From Acephala macrosclerotiorum (Eukaryota > Ascomycota > Leotiomycetes > Helotiales > Mollisiaceae), in NCBI GenBank assembly GCA_014904845.1, contig MU119329.1, positions 90,666 through 154,665 of the forward strand: a stretch of 64,000 nt of DNA, given 5' to 3'. A model generated the notes under the pieces. That model did not search any database. It saw only the letters and a program-made list of their open reading frames with translations, and was not told the DNA's origin. Position numbers and translations under genes: made by a program. Shown in pieces: positions 12,813-24,380 of the stretch. Position 1 is the stretch's first letter; each line of letters opens with the position of its first letter.

Positions 12813-13533
12813 CTAGCTCTCTTCGCCATCAAAGCCAGACAAGGCCTCAAAATATTCGACTGAGCTCGGCTTTTGATTATTTCTATCTGCATTCTTGGCT
12901 TTCATAGGCAGAATGCGCAGATAAAAATAACCTAGTATGCAAGATCCGGAGAATGTGAGCAGGATTAGTGCACCTATCGTAGTGTCCGATGCATTGACAC
13001 CAGATTTCTTGGCATTTTCCAACGCCGGTTTTAGCCCCCACTATAACTTTCAGCGATGTTCTATGGAAGCAGAAGTTCGAACTTACGTAATATATGGAGT
13101 GGCTGATCAAGCTCGCTAAGACGTAGAGAGGCTCTGTCTAGGCCATTCTTGGCTCAGATCGCTTCAACGGATAAGAGGGTATTTATCGAAAAGTTGGTCA
13201 GCTTATGTTCGAGATCTTTCAAAATGGACTCCCTCAAGTCATGCCGAACACTAGACTGGGATGGCCAATGCGCCACAACCCATACACGTATTCTGAGCTC
13301 CAAAACTTTCAATTTATATCATTCCAATAGTAGCTTCAGGTTCACGTCGCATCTAAATGCAAAATCGAAATACGAAGTTCGAGCGCTGTTCTGTTTCCCT
13401 GGTCCCAATCGGGGTTAGTTTCTCGCTTAACTACCCTCCTATCTGCACACTTTTTTTTCTCTTGACCTCTGGGATCATGATCTTTTATTCGATTGAAACG
13501 CCAAAGATTCTCCAACGTTGCAGCAGATAACAT
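12813..13533 (-). pseudogene. decayed gene with helical region and C-terminal membrane helix
   Basis: On the minus strand a frame reads LKVLELRIRVWVVAHW, then DLRESILKDLEHKL, then an in-frame TGA (13154-13156), and continues AKNGLDRASLRLSELDQPLH to a GTAAGT donor near 13084. After that apparent intron, the frame that looks natural (NASDTTIGALILLTFSGSC followed by LGYFYLRILPMKAK, a membrane helix and basic tail ending FDGEES) is not the one the upstream exon joins by the obvious acceptor. I therefore see at least one stop and one frame break. Coding style (alternating charged and hydrophobic residues) argues that this was once a gene. I do not recognise the family. Confidence 0.4.
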
Positions 13534-13740
13534 AGATCTGCGTGATGTTTTCTGGAAATACCACTTCAGGAAAGGTAAGTGGGCCGCATTCTTCGGAGAC
13601 GAGTCTTAGGGCCCATTAGCTAGGGGCCTAGGGCACACGCAAATCATAACATCGATATGGCACTTTTCTTGTATTTTGAAAATCAAGAACTCCTCGGAAA
13701 TTCAACAGCTTTTCTTGATTGTCCACTCTCCAGCATCATT

Positions 13741-14578
13741 ATGAGCAAAGGGATGGACAGGTCCAGATCGCCATCCGATGAGAAATCCACTAGCGATATG
13801 AAAGCAGGTGTGGAGGAAAAGCACAATGGAAACGAGATATCCTTCCACCCTCATGCCTCGAATCCAACTTGGTTGGATGTCTTCTTCATGGCGAACATGA
13901 AAATACCTCTCATGGCTCACTTTGACTATGTAAGCCCTCTTGCTCAGAAGACCAATGAATCGAAACTGACCAGAGAAGATGCTTTGGTTTGGCGACGTGA
14001 AGACAGGACATCGTGCAGACAACCAGCTCGATTTCTGGGATCAGTTCTACTTATGTTGAAGTTTAATTGCAGCGGCCCTCGTGATCAGCTTCCTATTCAT
14101 GCGCATTGCAATAGATATTTGGTGCGATATGAGAAATAAGGATATCGACTTCGAGCAACCGAAGGGAGAAGTGCTACTGTTTTCGAAGCAAAATATGCAC
14201 GGAAATGGTCAGGAGGAAGAGACCGATTCGGGGAGTCGCTCCGATCGACTTCTTCCCCTACATGTTAGGATTATTCTTGTTTATATCCTCTTCGTTTACC
14301 ATTAGGACGATTTTGGACACATTTCTTAAGAATTAAACCCATCCGTTTGAAAAGCTCAACCTTTGACCCTCATTTCGTCTCAAATCCCTCAGTATGGCAT
14401 GCGATAGTCCGGCATACATACCTGTCAGTGTCTTGCTGCCCTTCGAACAACTGGATCCCCTCCACTATTTTCTTGACGTATGCACTTCCTTGTGGTAGTT
14501 GTGGACCGATGGAGGGATACGCCTGTTTCGCAGGCTTGGATATTCCATCGCCGCTGGGGCTATCCAAATGCTGTGTAA
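13741..14578 (+). pseudogene. membrane-protein gene with an internal TGA
   Basis: Exon 13741-13929 (start MSKGMDRSRSPSDEK, ending PLMAHFDY) joins through a 46-bp intron (13930-13975, GTAAGC..AGAG) to KMLWFGDVKTGHRADNQ, and the frame runs through a TGA at 14057-14059 into AAALVISFLFMRIAIDIW. It continues to a TAG at about 14303, after DRLLPLHVRIILVYILFVYH. A further pair of mini-exons (14394-14477 and 14534-14578, with a 56-bp GTATGC..GCAG intron) encodes SPAYIPVSVLLPFEQLDP and ends WGYPNAV, perhaps the original C-terminus. Two hydrophobic segments suggest a membrane protein. A sequencing error at the TGA would make most of it intact. No family is recognised. Confidence 0.42.
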
Positions 14579-15509
14579 ACTATATAGTGATTTCGACATT
14601 CTAGGCTTCCACGGTATCGAGCGACATAACCGCGAAGATGGGGCTATAACAACACGAAACCTAACAAACTAGTGTTGATGAGGATTACTAATCTGCTTTA
14701 CAGTCTCTAGCTTTATAACTGTCGTCATTCACACTTGATCTTCTCGGTGATTGATACGGCATCCGGAATGCATAGTCAAGAGCGACTCAAGAAGAGTATG
14801 GCCTTCACGTATCCGAAGGCGCAAGGACTCGAGGGAAAAGTTCCCACTTCCGAGTGAAACGAACGATGCACTTCAACTAATAGCAAAATTGACAATTTGA
14901 TACCTATATTCGATTCGACCTTTGACAAAACTGACAAATTCAACACATTATATTAGTGGAGAGGCAACTAATGACAAAGGGTAATCAGATGCAATAGCGA
15001 AGGGTCCGAGGTGAGTTTCTTTGTGATGCTGGGATAATCAAGATACAGGATATACTAATACTTCCGATCAGATGTCCAGTCATCTAGTCCCGTCAACCAC
15101 AAATCAGGTTCTTTGACGGCGATCGTGTACCCCAAGCATTGGAAAAGATCTTGGAAACGGAGAGATATGCACTAATTTCCAGACAGAATGCTAAAACACA
15201 ACCCTATCCAAAGTGCGTCAAAATAAGGTGCACATGAACGACCCAGCCATTTGACGGAGGGTTCAAAGGTGACGCATCGAATTGCACTTGTCTTCATTTC
15301 CCCCCGGTTTATTTGAAGTACATAAATAAGAGAACCAGGGGCAAATGGCCATCGAAAAATGATTCAAAATCGACTCCTAATATGCAAGATATCAAACAAC
15401 TGTACTTTGTACAAGATCCCTAGGCCATACCTCGTCTATGACTCTTTGCCAACTCCTTTGATTCCACTTCGCCTCTCATCATCAATTCTGTAGCTTCGCC
15501 AATATATCT
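14579..15509. other. spacer, no gene seen
   Basis: About 930 bp rich in stops in all frames. The right end should hold the 3' untranslated region of the secreted-protein gene at 15510-15923. Nothing repetitive is evident. Confidence 0.4.
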
Positions 15510-15923
15510 TTATGCCTGCAAAGCCCTCTCTTTTTTACTCGGAAACAAATCTGTGAAACCAAACTGACAGACAGTCCCGTGTCCCTCCTCAGTACACCCG
15601 AGAATCGGCGCATTATGCGTAAAAGCCGCACTCGTGGGCGTTGTGTACGTTACCGCAATTCCCTCGCTGGCGCTTCCCCAAGTATAAGTCAAAGCATAAC
15701 CCTCATCGCAAGGAATCGTTCCGGAAGTTGGCAAGGGAGAAGTGCTGCTGTAGCCGGAGCATTTCGGAGCCTCGCCTAAGTTGCCGTTTTGGACTTCAAG
15801 GTAGACGGTGATTGGGACGGCGATTGTGGAACGGTTCCTAGTGATAGCAAAGACCCCGTCGGCGAGAGAGGGGGTGAGGAATGTGAGTGCTGAGAGAGCG
15901 GTGGCGGTGGTTGAGAACTTTAT
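15510..15923 (-). pseudogene. small secreted protein gene whose start codon reads ATA
   Basis: The minus frame ending at the TAA of 15510-15512 is open for 137 residues. It reads KFSTTATALSALTFLTPSLA (a textbook signal peptide) followed by a mature chain of about 115 residues with four Cys (KCSGY, IPCDEG, LGCTEE, TVCQFG). The codon where Met is expected, directly before KFSTT (plus 15921-15923), is ATA. A single C-to-T change at 15921, in a CpA context, would turn ATG into ATA. A TATATAAGG element lies about 140 bp upstream. The alternative is a spliced start: ATG AGA AAG at about 16074 followed by a long intron ending in AAG. If that is real, the gene is intact. The family is unknown and effector-like in size and cysteine content. 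Confidence 0.5.
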
Positions 15924-16188
15924 TTTAAGGTAGGTGTGTATAGTGCCGAGTGTTCGAGTGATTTTTTTGAGGCGGAGGTGTTTGACTTGGTAATCAAATC
16001 TTGTTTCGAGTTGATATTTTGGAGGTGATAATGTATGTAATGAAGAGAGAATAGACCTTATATACCTTTCTCATCTCAAGTATTCGCCTCAGGATCATCT
16101 GCTCAACTCGACTCGCTTGAAGCTAAACCTCATACATCCTCACCTCAAGCTCACCGAACCATCAGAATAAACCTAGCGTAATAGAGAA

Positions 16189-16524
16189 CTACATCGCATT
16201 TGACAGAACCCTCCTTCTCAAATCCTTGCCAAGACGCAACGTTGTCTTGCGCAGGGCTGACGGTGTACGTCGAGAATTCGGTACTTCAACTTGCCAGTCC
16301 CTGCGACACCACTCGACATCATAAGGCTCTTCGAATCCCGAATCCAGATCAGAAAGACTAGAGTTAGCAGTAACGAAGACGTATTCGCAAGGCTGCCGGG
16401 ATAGAAAAGGAATTGGAGCGATGATGATGGGGGATAAAAATAGATACGAGGCTGTCGATCTCCCGTATATGGGGTCTAGCACGGCCTTTGACTGGACTCT
16501 TGCCTGGTGCGAGGCCCTTAACAA
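16189..16524 (-). CDS. possible small ORF or terminal exon
   Basis: The last 55 codons (LSDLDSGFEEPYDVEW, then KTTLRLGKDLRRRV) have a natural protein-like composition. The upstream part is hydrophobic and less convincing, and no upstream exon was found. It could be a remnant. I record it only because nothing else explains this stretch. Confidence 0.22.
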   Translation of the reverse strand: MLRASHQARVQSKAVLDPIYGRSTASYLFLSPIIIAPIPFLSRQPCEYVFVTANSSLSDLDSGFEEPYDVEWCRRDWQVEVPNSRRTPSALRKTTLRLGKDLRRRVLSNAM

Positions 16525-17035
16525 GATTTTTCTAAACGCTGGTTGCTCAAATCATGATCGAGAGTTTCTGTGAATCGATAAGTTCGCCATTGAATCCGTC
16601 ATACAAATAACATTCAAGGACATAGCGGGTATGTAGGCCTTGGCAAATACAAAAGGGGATAGTCGGCGCAAGCGAGCTCTGGGAGGCATGCCCAAGCGAA
16701 ACATGCTGTGCGCCAAAATTTTCAGGCTCTCACCCCTATATTTCTAGCGAGCGTCAAGGGTTACAAGCAAAATATAGAATATAGAAGAAAACTTCTACCA
16801 CTTCTGATTGTCCCTACTCCGGGAGTAAATCATATTATCTTTGAACCAAGTACATACACAATCTCCTTCCCCCCTCTCAAACTTATACTACTTGCCGTTC
16901 ACTCAGATCCAGTACTATTGCTACAAATGCTGGGATGGAAACGCACTTTGGAATTCGAGAGAAAGTGTGCCCCAATACGAACAATGATACACAAAGCCAA
17001 TTTCCTAAATTCATTGAGCTTCTATCATCTCCAGA

Positions 17036-19164
17036 CTATCCTCCAGTCGCTACAACTGCATCTATACGCTTCAGCTGATATTGTGATAGTCCCTTCAGGC
17101 TGGCACCTCTTTCTCTCAAGTAACGAGCCACCTCCCAGGATTTGGCCTGACATGCCCATACGATTGGTGTCACAGGGCTTTCCTTCGAGCCTGCAATTGC
17201 AGGAAAATCAGATATCCGATTGATATCAAGTCCTCCATCTAGCAAGAACTTGATCATATGAAGATAATCACGTTTTGCTGCAATATGTAGGGTCGACCAA
17301 TTCCCAAATTTAACATTCTTCCAAGGGGATTCGGCCACGGCACCTCCTTTTAGCAAGACTCCCGTTGTACTTTGGCACCCTTTATAGACAAAATAATACA
17401 GGGGGGTACGATACAAATCATTTGCGGCAGTAGGATCGAGCCCTGCATCAAGGAAAAGCTGTGTCAACTTTGCCGCATCTGCGTCAGACAAAGGACCATA
17501 GGCAGCGAGATGCAAAAGGTTTGATTTTTTCATGGTGACTTGATTAGGGTCGGCGAGGTGTTCGAGGAGTAACTTTGCGGCGTCATAGGCACCAAACCAT
17601 GCAGAGAAATGAAGAGGAGCCCAGCCACCACCAAGTTCAGCTACAACACTAGTTGTCCTGCCGCATTCATATCGCTTTTTGAGGGGCAGTGGATGTTGGT
17701 CGTCTAAAGAGTTGCCTAGTCTCGAGAGTTCTTGGAGTATATCACAACGGTTGCTTTTCGCAGCCACGTGACACACTCCAAAATCGACTTTAAAAGGTTG
17801 GATAGTAGCTTTCAGGCAGACCGCGACAAATTCCCATTTATCTTGGTACGCCGCCTGCAACAACGGTAAGTTGCAAGAACCAAAACGTTTGATAATGAGT
17901 CTCGCAGCATCCATGTTGTTGTTCTCTACTGCCCATTCCCAAGCCCTCTGCTCTAGAGATGGCGCGAGAAATATCCCACTTGAAGAATTTAATCCGTGAC
18001 GAGAGCCTGTTGCGCTCGATCGACCTATGTTGAAGCCATAATTCAGGAGCAAGTTTTGAGTGGATCTTTCTTCTGAAGTTAGATCGCCATGCCACGATGT
18101 AGCCTCGACAACCTTGTTGAACCGCGGTTTCGATGACTTGGACACATAGTTCTCGTCAATCTGCGAGTCGTAAACCTCATCCCGTAGTGAAGTCTGGAAG
18201 GGCTTTTTCTTGGTGTTCCTTCCCGACGTCGAATGTCTCGGACCATCACCAAAATCATCCCAAGCAAAGGTCGGGGACGCCTTTTTCTTGTTGGTCTTCC
18301 GCGATTTTGTGAACGTTCCCCAGCCGAAATCATCGGTCTGAGGCTCAACAATGTCTGCCCCCAATTTACTAATTGAACCCCAGCCGAGATTCTCGCTTTG
18401 AGGACTGGTACTGTCCCTCGGCATTGACCGACTCGCAGGATTATTTCGAATGCTCGGGGCAAGCTGGGAATCGAGTCGTCAGGATTTATATCATCGTCGC
18501 TCCCGCTCTCATGACCAGAATCGTACCCTTCCAAGAGATTTTCCTCCACAACAGAACAAACAACCTTTCGAATTTGTTCTTGGTTCTTCTCGAGGTACGC
18601 TGCTGGAATGCCGTCCGTCCGAAGCTCCATCGCCATTCTGTCCCAGTTGCCTGCAACATCATCTTTCGCGCCCAGGACGGTCTGAGCCATGATCAAATTA
18701 TCCTTCACTCTTTCATCTAGCAATTGATGGATCCTTGCGAGCATAGGTTCCATCCTTCCCAATGCACTGATCGTCAAGTTTCCGATAAATGCATTTAGGG
18801 CTGCCAAATGGACAGTCAATTTCCCTGTCAGCGTTGACAAATCTCTCTGCCCGAAGTCCAACCGCGCCCAGCTTATTCTACCCATCCTTTTATACCGCTT
18901 ATACAGATCCTCCAGTTCCTCCATTGTCGCCATGAGGTTGTCGCGAAGCACAAACATCTCCTGCCTCCGCGAAGCACCATTGCGATTGAGTAATGAGGTC
19001 GGTTCTCTGCTTTGTTCGTTGAGGTCGACGAGTACAATGTAGAATGACTCAAGCTGACGACTGATCTCTCGGAATTCGGAAGGCGCTCCTTTGAAGGACC
19101 GGTAGAGGCTAAGGGCCAATGTTGAGACTGCAACGAAGTCACCGACACCAAATCCAAACGACAT
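17036..19164 (-). CDS. ankyrin-repeat protein with STAND-type helical N-terminus
   Basis: Two long frames, 19164-18527 and 18410-17036, join through a predicted 116-bp intron (18411-18526, GTACGA..ACAG) to give 670 residues. The exact acceptor is uncertain, since a second AG six bases further on keeps the same frame. The start MSFGFGVGDFVAVSTLALSL opens the helical domain found at the N-terminus of many fungal NLR-like and ankyrin proteins (known there as a fungal STAND N-terminal domain). An acidic linker (GHESGSDDDINPDD, if retained) and three short aromatic motifs (LGWGSISK, FGWGTFTKS, FAWDDFGD) follow. Ankyrin repeats fill the C-terminal half: GWAPLHFSAWFGAYDAAKLL, SNLLHLAAYG, WSTLHIAAKRDYLHMIKFLL. 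No NACHT or NB-ARC ATPase is present. The role is likely protein interaction or non-self signalling, by inference. Without the intron the two frames would imply a frameshift. Confidence 0.68.
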
Positions 19165-20434
19165 TGTTGCAATTGCTGGAAGATTGGAATCGAGCACAAT
19201 TTGATGAAGAGACTGGATTACCCGAAGAACCACGCCTGAATTCTCTGGGAAGAGTAGAACGACAACGCAAGCTTTGGAAGTGCGAGCCTTGTTCTGACTT
19301 ACGTTTTTTCGTGGGGACGGTGAGGGGGATCGACTTTCGAAATTGAGGCTGTACAGGACAGTCTCGCAATGTCGAGTGAAAGCAGACACGCAATTCGAAC
19401 TTGTTCGAAATAAGAGCAGGTCTCAAAGCCCAGGGTGGGTCGTAATGAAGTTCGAGAGACCAGAATGAGAGAATTCTGGTTGCTTTCTCAAGTCGCGGGA
19501 CGATAGAAGGCTTGATCCGAAAGTTGCTTTTCTCTTTTTCAGTGCTGCTGAGGATTTGGGTGTGACGCTTGGTTGGAATTGCAGAGACTGTAATCGGCCA
19601 GTAATGATAGGATGTGTGGCGTGGCTTGATGCAGGTATTCTGCGAGGCGTTCTGCGAATGCCCTTTCATGCAGTGTCGTGCAAGTCAGCACGGCCTTGCA
19701 GCAACATAATGATATGAGGCACATACCGATCACGACCATGGATTTCGTATGGTGTAAGGTTTCTCGACTACCTTCCAGGAGAGTGCTTCATTTTCATCGA
19801 ATGAGAACAGGTGGAACATTGATATCATGGCAGAGGATGAGATTAATGATGTTTCACAAACCTCTATTGATCCGGCAGATTGGTGAATGCTCTCTTTTGT
19901 TGTGGACTATATTCATTGGGAAGATACTCGATTGGGAGTGGAGTGCTTCACTGTATGTGATAGATGCGTTTCGTGGGTTGCATGAGGCTGAGACGTGAAG
20001 TTTGAGATGGATGTGCGACACGAGACGCATTTTCGCAGAGGAAGAAAACAATACTCGCGAGGAAAAGATTGACATTGAAGGAACGAAGAATGCAACAATA
20101 TTTAAAAAGAAAATTGGCTGGGATATGGCGGCCTAGACATGAGTAGGTAGGAGCTTTCAGTCCTTTGTAGAAGTCACGACCTTGAGTCCGCACCACCTCT
20201 TCCATTCACCAACTACTGTACTCTAGAGTTACAATGTACCAATAATTCTGGGAGATTTTGCAAATGAGAATCAAAATGACTTGAGGAGAAACAAAGGGGA
20301 AGGGGACTTAATAAATCAACGTTTCATTTTGGTGTCTATCCTAGATGGCATCATAGGCCCTCTTGTTGCATATCAACAAGTAACCACCACACCCCCGTGC
20401 CATCCACGCTCTCAATGTCTCCCCATCCTCTACG
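19165..20434. other. 1.3-kb spacer
   Basis: It contains the promoter of the ankyrin gene on its left side and the 3' region of the TPR-like gene on its right. Short frames here have no domain and no splice structure. No repeats noted. Confidence 0.4.
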
Positions 20435-23056
20435 TCAGTAGCCATTAATGCCAAAGTCAGCCAATTGAGAACTGGTAACCACGCCATCCGACACAGCCTC
20501 TGCGATGACCTGTACTCAAGATCTCGGTGTCAGCATTCCTAATTCAAGCATTCTAAAGAGCGGGGTATAATGTTCTAGGAGCCTCGGGATAATTAAGGCT
20601 CTTAAAACAGAGGGGAAAAGGAAACATCGCTCCGAGAAGGTGGGCTCACCTTCTTGAACTCCTCATGCGCTTCCTCCGCATTCTTCAACTCCGCTGCATC
20701 ACCTGCAAAGGCCTCAATGACGCACAACTTGACATAAGTATCAAACGCTACATCCTTCACTCCATCATTGTCTGCCATCTTCTTTGCCCCATTATAGAAG
20801 ATCTTCGCATTCTTCAACAACACAGCAGTACTTTTCTTAGCATCCCCATGTCCAGCCCGACCCAACTGAAACCGCAGCATCTCGACGTCTCCTCGGAGGG
20901 CATAGATCTTCTCTTTGTGTTGTGACTCAGAAAGTTTCGAGGCAGCGGCGAAATATTGTTGTGCTTTGCCGAGGGCGACCCAGCGTTGAGTGTGGTAAGG
21001 TTCACATTGGATTCCCAGATGAGCAACTGCGGCATGAAACACAACCATACTCTCGCCCGCATCGCACAACGCTTCGGGGTTATTGCTCATGTCGAAATCG
21101 TAGGCATTGAAGACGGCATGTTCGTATTTACCGAGATCGATATCTTCAGCATTGTATTGGAGGTCGGCAACGGCGCAGTTGTAGTTGGCGATTGCGAGCT
21201 TGATGTCATTTTCTCGTGGGGTGGGGAGAGGAGCGTGTAGATGGAGAGCGGGGAGGATGGGGTCTTTGTAATAGTCGACGAGGTAGCGAACGGTCTTCTT
21301 TAAGGGGCTCTCAGAGCCTCGGCTGAGCTGGCTGAGGCTTTGGACGTCTACTTCTTTGGCCAGCTGGGCGAGGGTTTCGAGTTGGGCGATTATAGTATCG
21401 AGAATTGTGTCGACGGTAACGGGTTCGACGATTCTGGCCCAGGCTGTTTCTTGTGGTTGAGTGTTGTTAGATGCAGGGACAGAACTTGCAGATGCTGAAG
21501 GCTCTGCTCGAGAGGGTTCGGGGATAATATCGTCATCAGCCATTTCGACATCATTGGTACCTTGGGCAGCAGTTTTAGCGGCCGCAGCATCTTGATCGAA
21601 GGCCCTCAATTGATTCTTGAGGCAGAGTTCGAAGAGCCACAATGCTTCTTCAAGATAACGCGAGGGGAGCTCATCGTTCTTGGAGACCTCTGCGTAGGAG
21701 CAAAGAGCCTGTGCGGTATTGCTAAGTGTGTAAGCGCAAGTTTGAGTAACACCTTGAACGAAAACGCAGCAGGAGTATTTTTTTTGTGTGGGCATGAGCT
21801 CGAGTGGTGCCTTCGGATCCCAGTGTTTAGCGAGCAATATTAGGAGTGAGAATTTCTGCTTCATTGAATGACATCGAGCGCATGGACTTGCATGCTTGTC
21901 GAAAGCCACGCGCTTGATCATGCGCGGGTTGAGCTTTTGCTGGATTGAAATGCATGTATTACAGGGATTAGGATGCGGTGGATCATCCATGATGATGGAA
22001 GTGTAGTATAAGAGAGCAATAGCAAGTGGTTGAAAGGTTTGCGCAAAGTTGAAGGAGAAGATTGAGGTTTTGAGGACCGGAAGCGGGGGATCTCGCTTGA
22101 GGTCCGGCAACAAAAGTCACTCACTCCGACTCAAGTCAAGTGCCCGAGCTGATATCAAGGGAGCGAATAGCAAAGCTAAGTCGCGCCTGCTCAGAACGAC
22201 TAACTGGGCTGAAGAGGCTCGCTGTGTTCGAAAACAGCGACACGCCAAAGTACTAGAGCTCTAAGGACATTCCCAAGGGAGTCCGATCTCAAGAACTTGT
22301 TCAGCCAAGGAGTCAGAGGCATAGACCCCTCGAGCTCCTACTGACTACTTTTTAGAAGTGCTCTTTGAGGGGATTGCGTTCTATTACAAAGTCCTTAAAG
22401 TATCGGGACATTGTCGTGTCACTTGTTTCGCATAGGGGAAGGGAGGGTCGGCTCGCTAAAGAAATTTTGTACGCTTACAACAAGGCGTCTGCATTATCGG
22501 AATCCAACTTCAAAGCATATCTACTAGACTCAATCGCAGTCTGTAGTAGTTCCAGGAGAGTTCCCGGGAGTTGGGGCCGGATCTTGGGATGCTGGGTCAT
22601 CTCATATTGAAGACGAGCTCTGACAAAGTTGTCAGCAAAAAGAGGCCTGTCACGTGAAAGTTGATACGCACTTGTTGTATGCTAGGTCAAAGGAGCCTGG
22701 GAACTTCTTCAGACCCTCATCATAAGCATCAAGGGCTCTAATGAAGAATCTGGTGGACTGTATCAAAGGATTTGATTAGCAAGAGCTCACGTGATATCGA
22801 AGAGGCTCGAACCTTGGCGGCGTCTCCTCCCCTCCATTTCTCTCCTGCTTCTTCGTGGTCGACGCCAACTATAGCAGATCAGCTTTGATGTGCTTTTCTT
22901 TTTCGAATTGCATACCCTCAAGAAATTCATCTGCAGTCGTCGGGACCTGTTGCACGTTAGTCATTCTAGCGACATAAGAGTTGGGTATTGTCTTACTGGC
23001 GTAGCATGCTTTGATTTCTTTTTGTTTTCCTTTAGGAACTGCTTCGGCTTCGGCAT
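20435..23056 (-). CDS. TPR-like conserved fungal protein with a 757-bp intron
   Basis: Seven exons (23056-22997, 22946-22916, 22868-22813, 22757-22672, 22619-22479, 21721-20650, 20509-20435) join in frame to 506 residues. The protein starts MPKPKQFLKENKKKSKH (basic) and then has helical TPR-like text: ALDAYDEGLKKFPGSFDLAY, YALKLDSDNADALFNTAQ, YLEEALWLFELCLKNQL. An acidic/Ser linker follows (DVEMADDDIIPEP), then IVEPVTVDTILDTIIAQLE, a helical second half, and the short last exon VIAEAVSDGVVTSSQ. The fifth intron (21722-22478) is 757 bp; the other five are 47-140 bp. TPR-type helical pairs usually mediate assembly or chaperone contacts, but no partner can be named. Alternative: transcription may also start inside the large intron (ATG at 21990), giving a second N-terminus that reads straight into exon 6. 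Confidence 0.75.
21722..22478 (-). other. oversized intron with promoter-like region and in-frame alternative exon
   Basis: The donor (GTAAGCGTAC) and acceptor (CACTTAG) restore DNADALF-NTAQ across this segment. Inside it, a CT-rich stretch (about 22000-22080) resembles a fungal 5' leader and ends at the ATG of 21990. From there a frame runs MDDPPHPNPCNTCISIQQ, then HASPCARCHSMKQK, with no stop into exon 6. The two CxxC pairs could bind zinc. This suggests either an alternative first exon or an inserted gene fragment captured by the intron. Confidence 0.5.
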
Positions 23057-24380
23057 TGTGAGATATGACAGAAGGCAAGGGGAAGAAGGAGTTTGTTCTT
23101 GAAAAGGGCGTTTTTGCTAGCGGTACGACGCTCAGCAAGCAGATGAGATGGGGATGGAGATGGTTGCGAAGCATGGAAAGATATTTTCTTCTGACAAATG
23201 TATGGTTCGCCACGGCCGGCGCAACCATGACTTCATGCTGTGCTGCGACGATGGGAATACACGATCATGCATCACAACTATCGTCTGATACTTAGTAGAA
23301 TGGATCGAATTGACTTCCAGTCTCAAAGATCTTCTGTTCTTCGAACTGTGGTGATCGGCACCGCGCACGACCAGATGCCACGGCCAACGGTCAACGGTCC
23401 CAGAGCTCAGAACTCCACCGAGACTCGGATGCCGGCCCTCGCATGCCTGGGAGCCACGTTTCAGGGGCTGTAATGGGCAGTGATGGGCTGGAATTCCTTC
23501 TTTTCACGGGTAGCCACGTGCGTTCACTGTGCCACAGTGCATCGTCGAAGGGGCCGAACCGCTGAGCCTGGACCACGATGCGTGTTTGTGCTGTCTCTCA
23601 AGCCTTCGCTCCCCTTGCCCGCAGCCTCCTATGCACACCAATTCGAGCCACTCTTCCCAATCCTCTCTCTTCCCATGTTGCGCCCGCGGAGAAATTCCTG
23701 CTTTCCTCGAATCAGAGCTTCTTCACGGGCACGAACATCACGAATTGCTGCGAACCTCATCTCTCCTTTCGCCGATTGCCTCGGGACCAGAGTCCAGGTT
23801 TCGCAGTGATCAACGTGCCCTGGGTTGAGCAGTCAGATCCCTGCAATCGACCATCATCCCACTGCATCCCACCGCATCCCCGAAGCGCCATACGGAGGTA
23901 TTGTCGAGGATTGTGTTGGTACCGAGACATCCAACCTCCGCCGTACAAGAATAGCTCTTTCCTCTGCTGTGCGATTCGTGGAAGCTGCATCATTACAACA
24001 AAGCAATTGCTCCGCCTAACAACAAGACAATCGAATACAATCAATCACCACGAGCCCGAGAAGAACGAAGTCGTCGTTTAGATTCGTATTTGAAGAACTT
24101 CGACCCACCTTCGAGAAGGGGCCTCCTGTTACAGATTGATCACGACCTCGTGGCAACCGAAACACACCTCCACCTCTATCCTCGACATCTCGCAGATCCA
24201 GCCTTTCACCGTCATCACTCTACCCAAACCTGCGAATCGAGACAACCGCGAAAATTATTGCGATTGAGCCTCGACCACACTACAGACCTGACCTTGATCC
24301 TTCTTTTCCCTGTCCATTTCGTGAAAGGATCGTGAAACAACCTTACAATGGGTACCTCTCTAGAGTCATCTCGCCCCATC
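23057..24380. promoter_or_regulatory. divergent promoter region
   Basis: This 1.3-kb spacer lies between the minus-strand TPR-like gene and the plus-strand small coiled-coil gene, so both promoters should lie here. Long frames on both strands are mutual shadows without domains. A C- and T-rich tract just before 24381 is typical of a fungal 5' leader. Confidence 0.45.

Noticed and set aside
13030..13060. AKTGVGK resembling a P-loop in the minus-strand remnant
   Set aside because: It appears only in one of two possible frames after an uncertain splice and has no other NTPase motif around it.
16708..17223. 171-codon plus-strand ORF overlapping the end of the ankyrin gene
   Set aside because: It overlaps the ankyrin coding exon in antisense and has no domain or splice signals.
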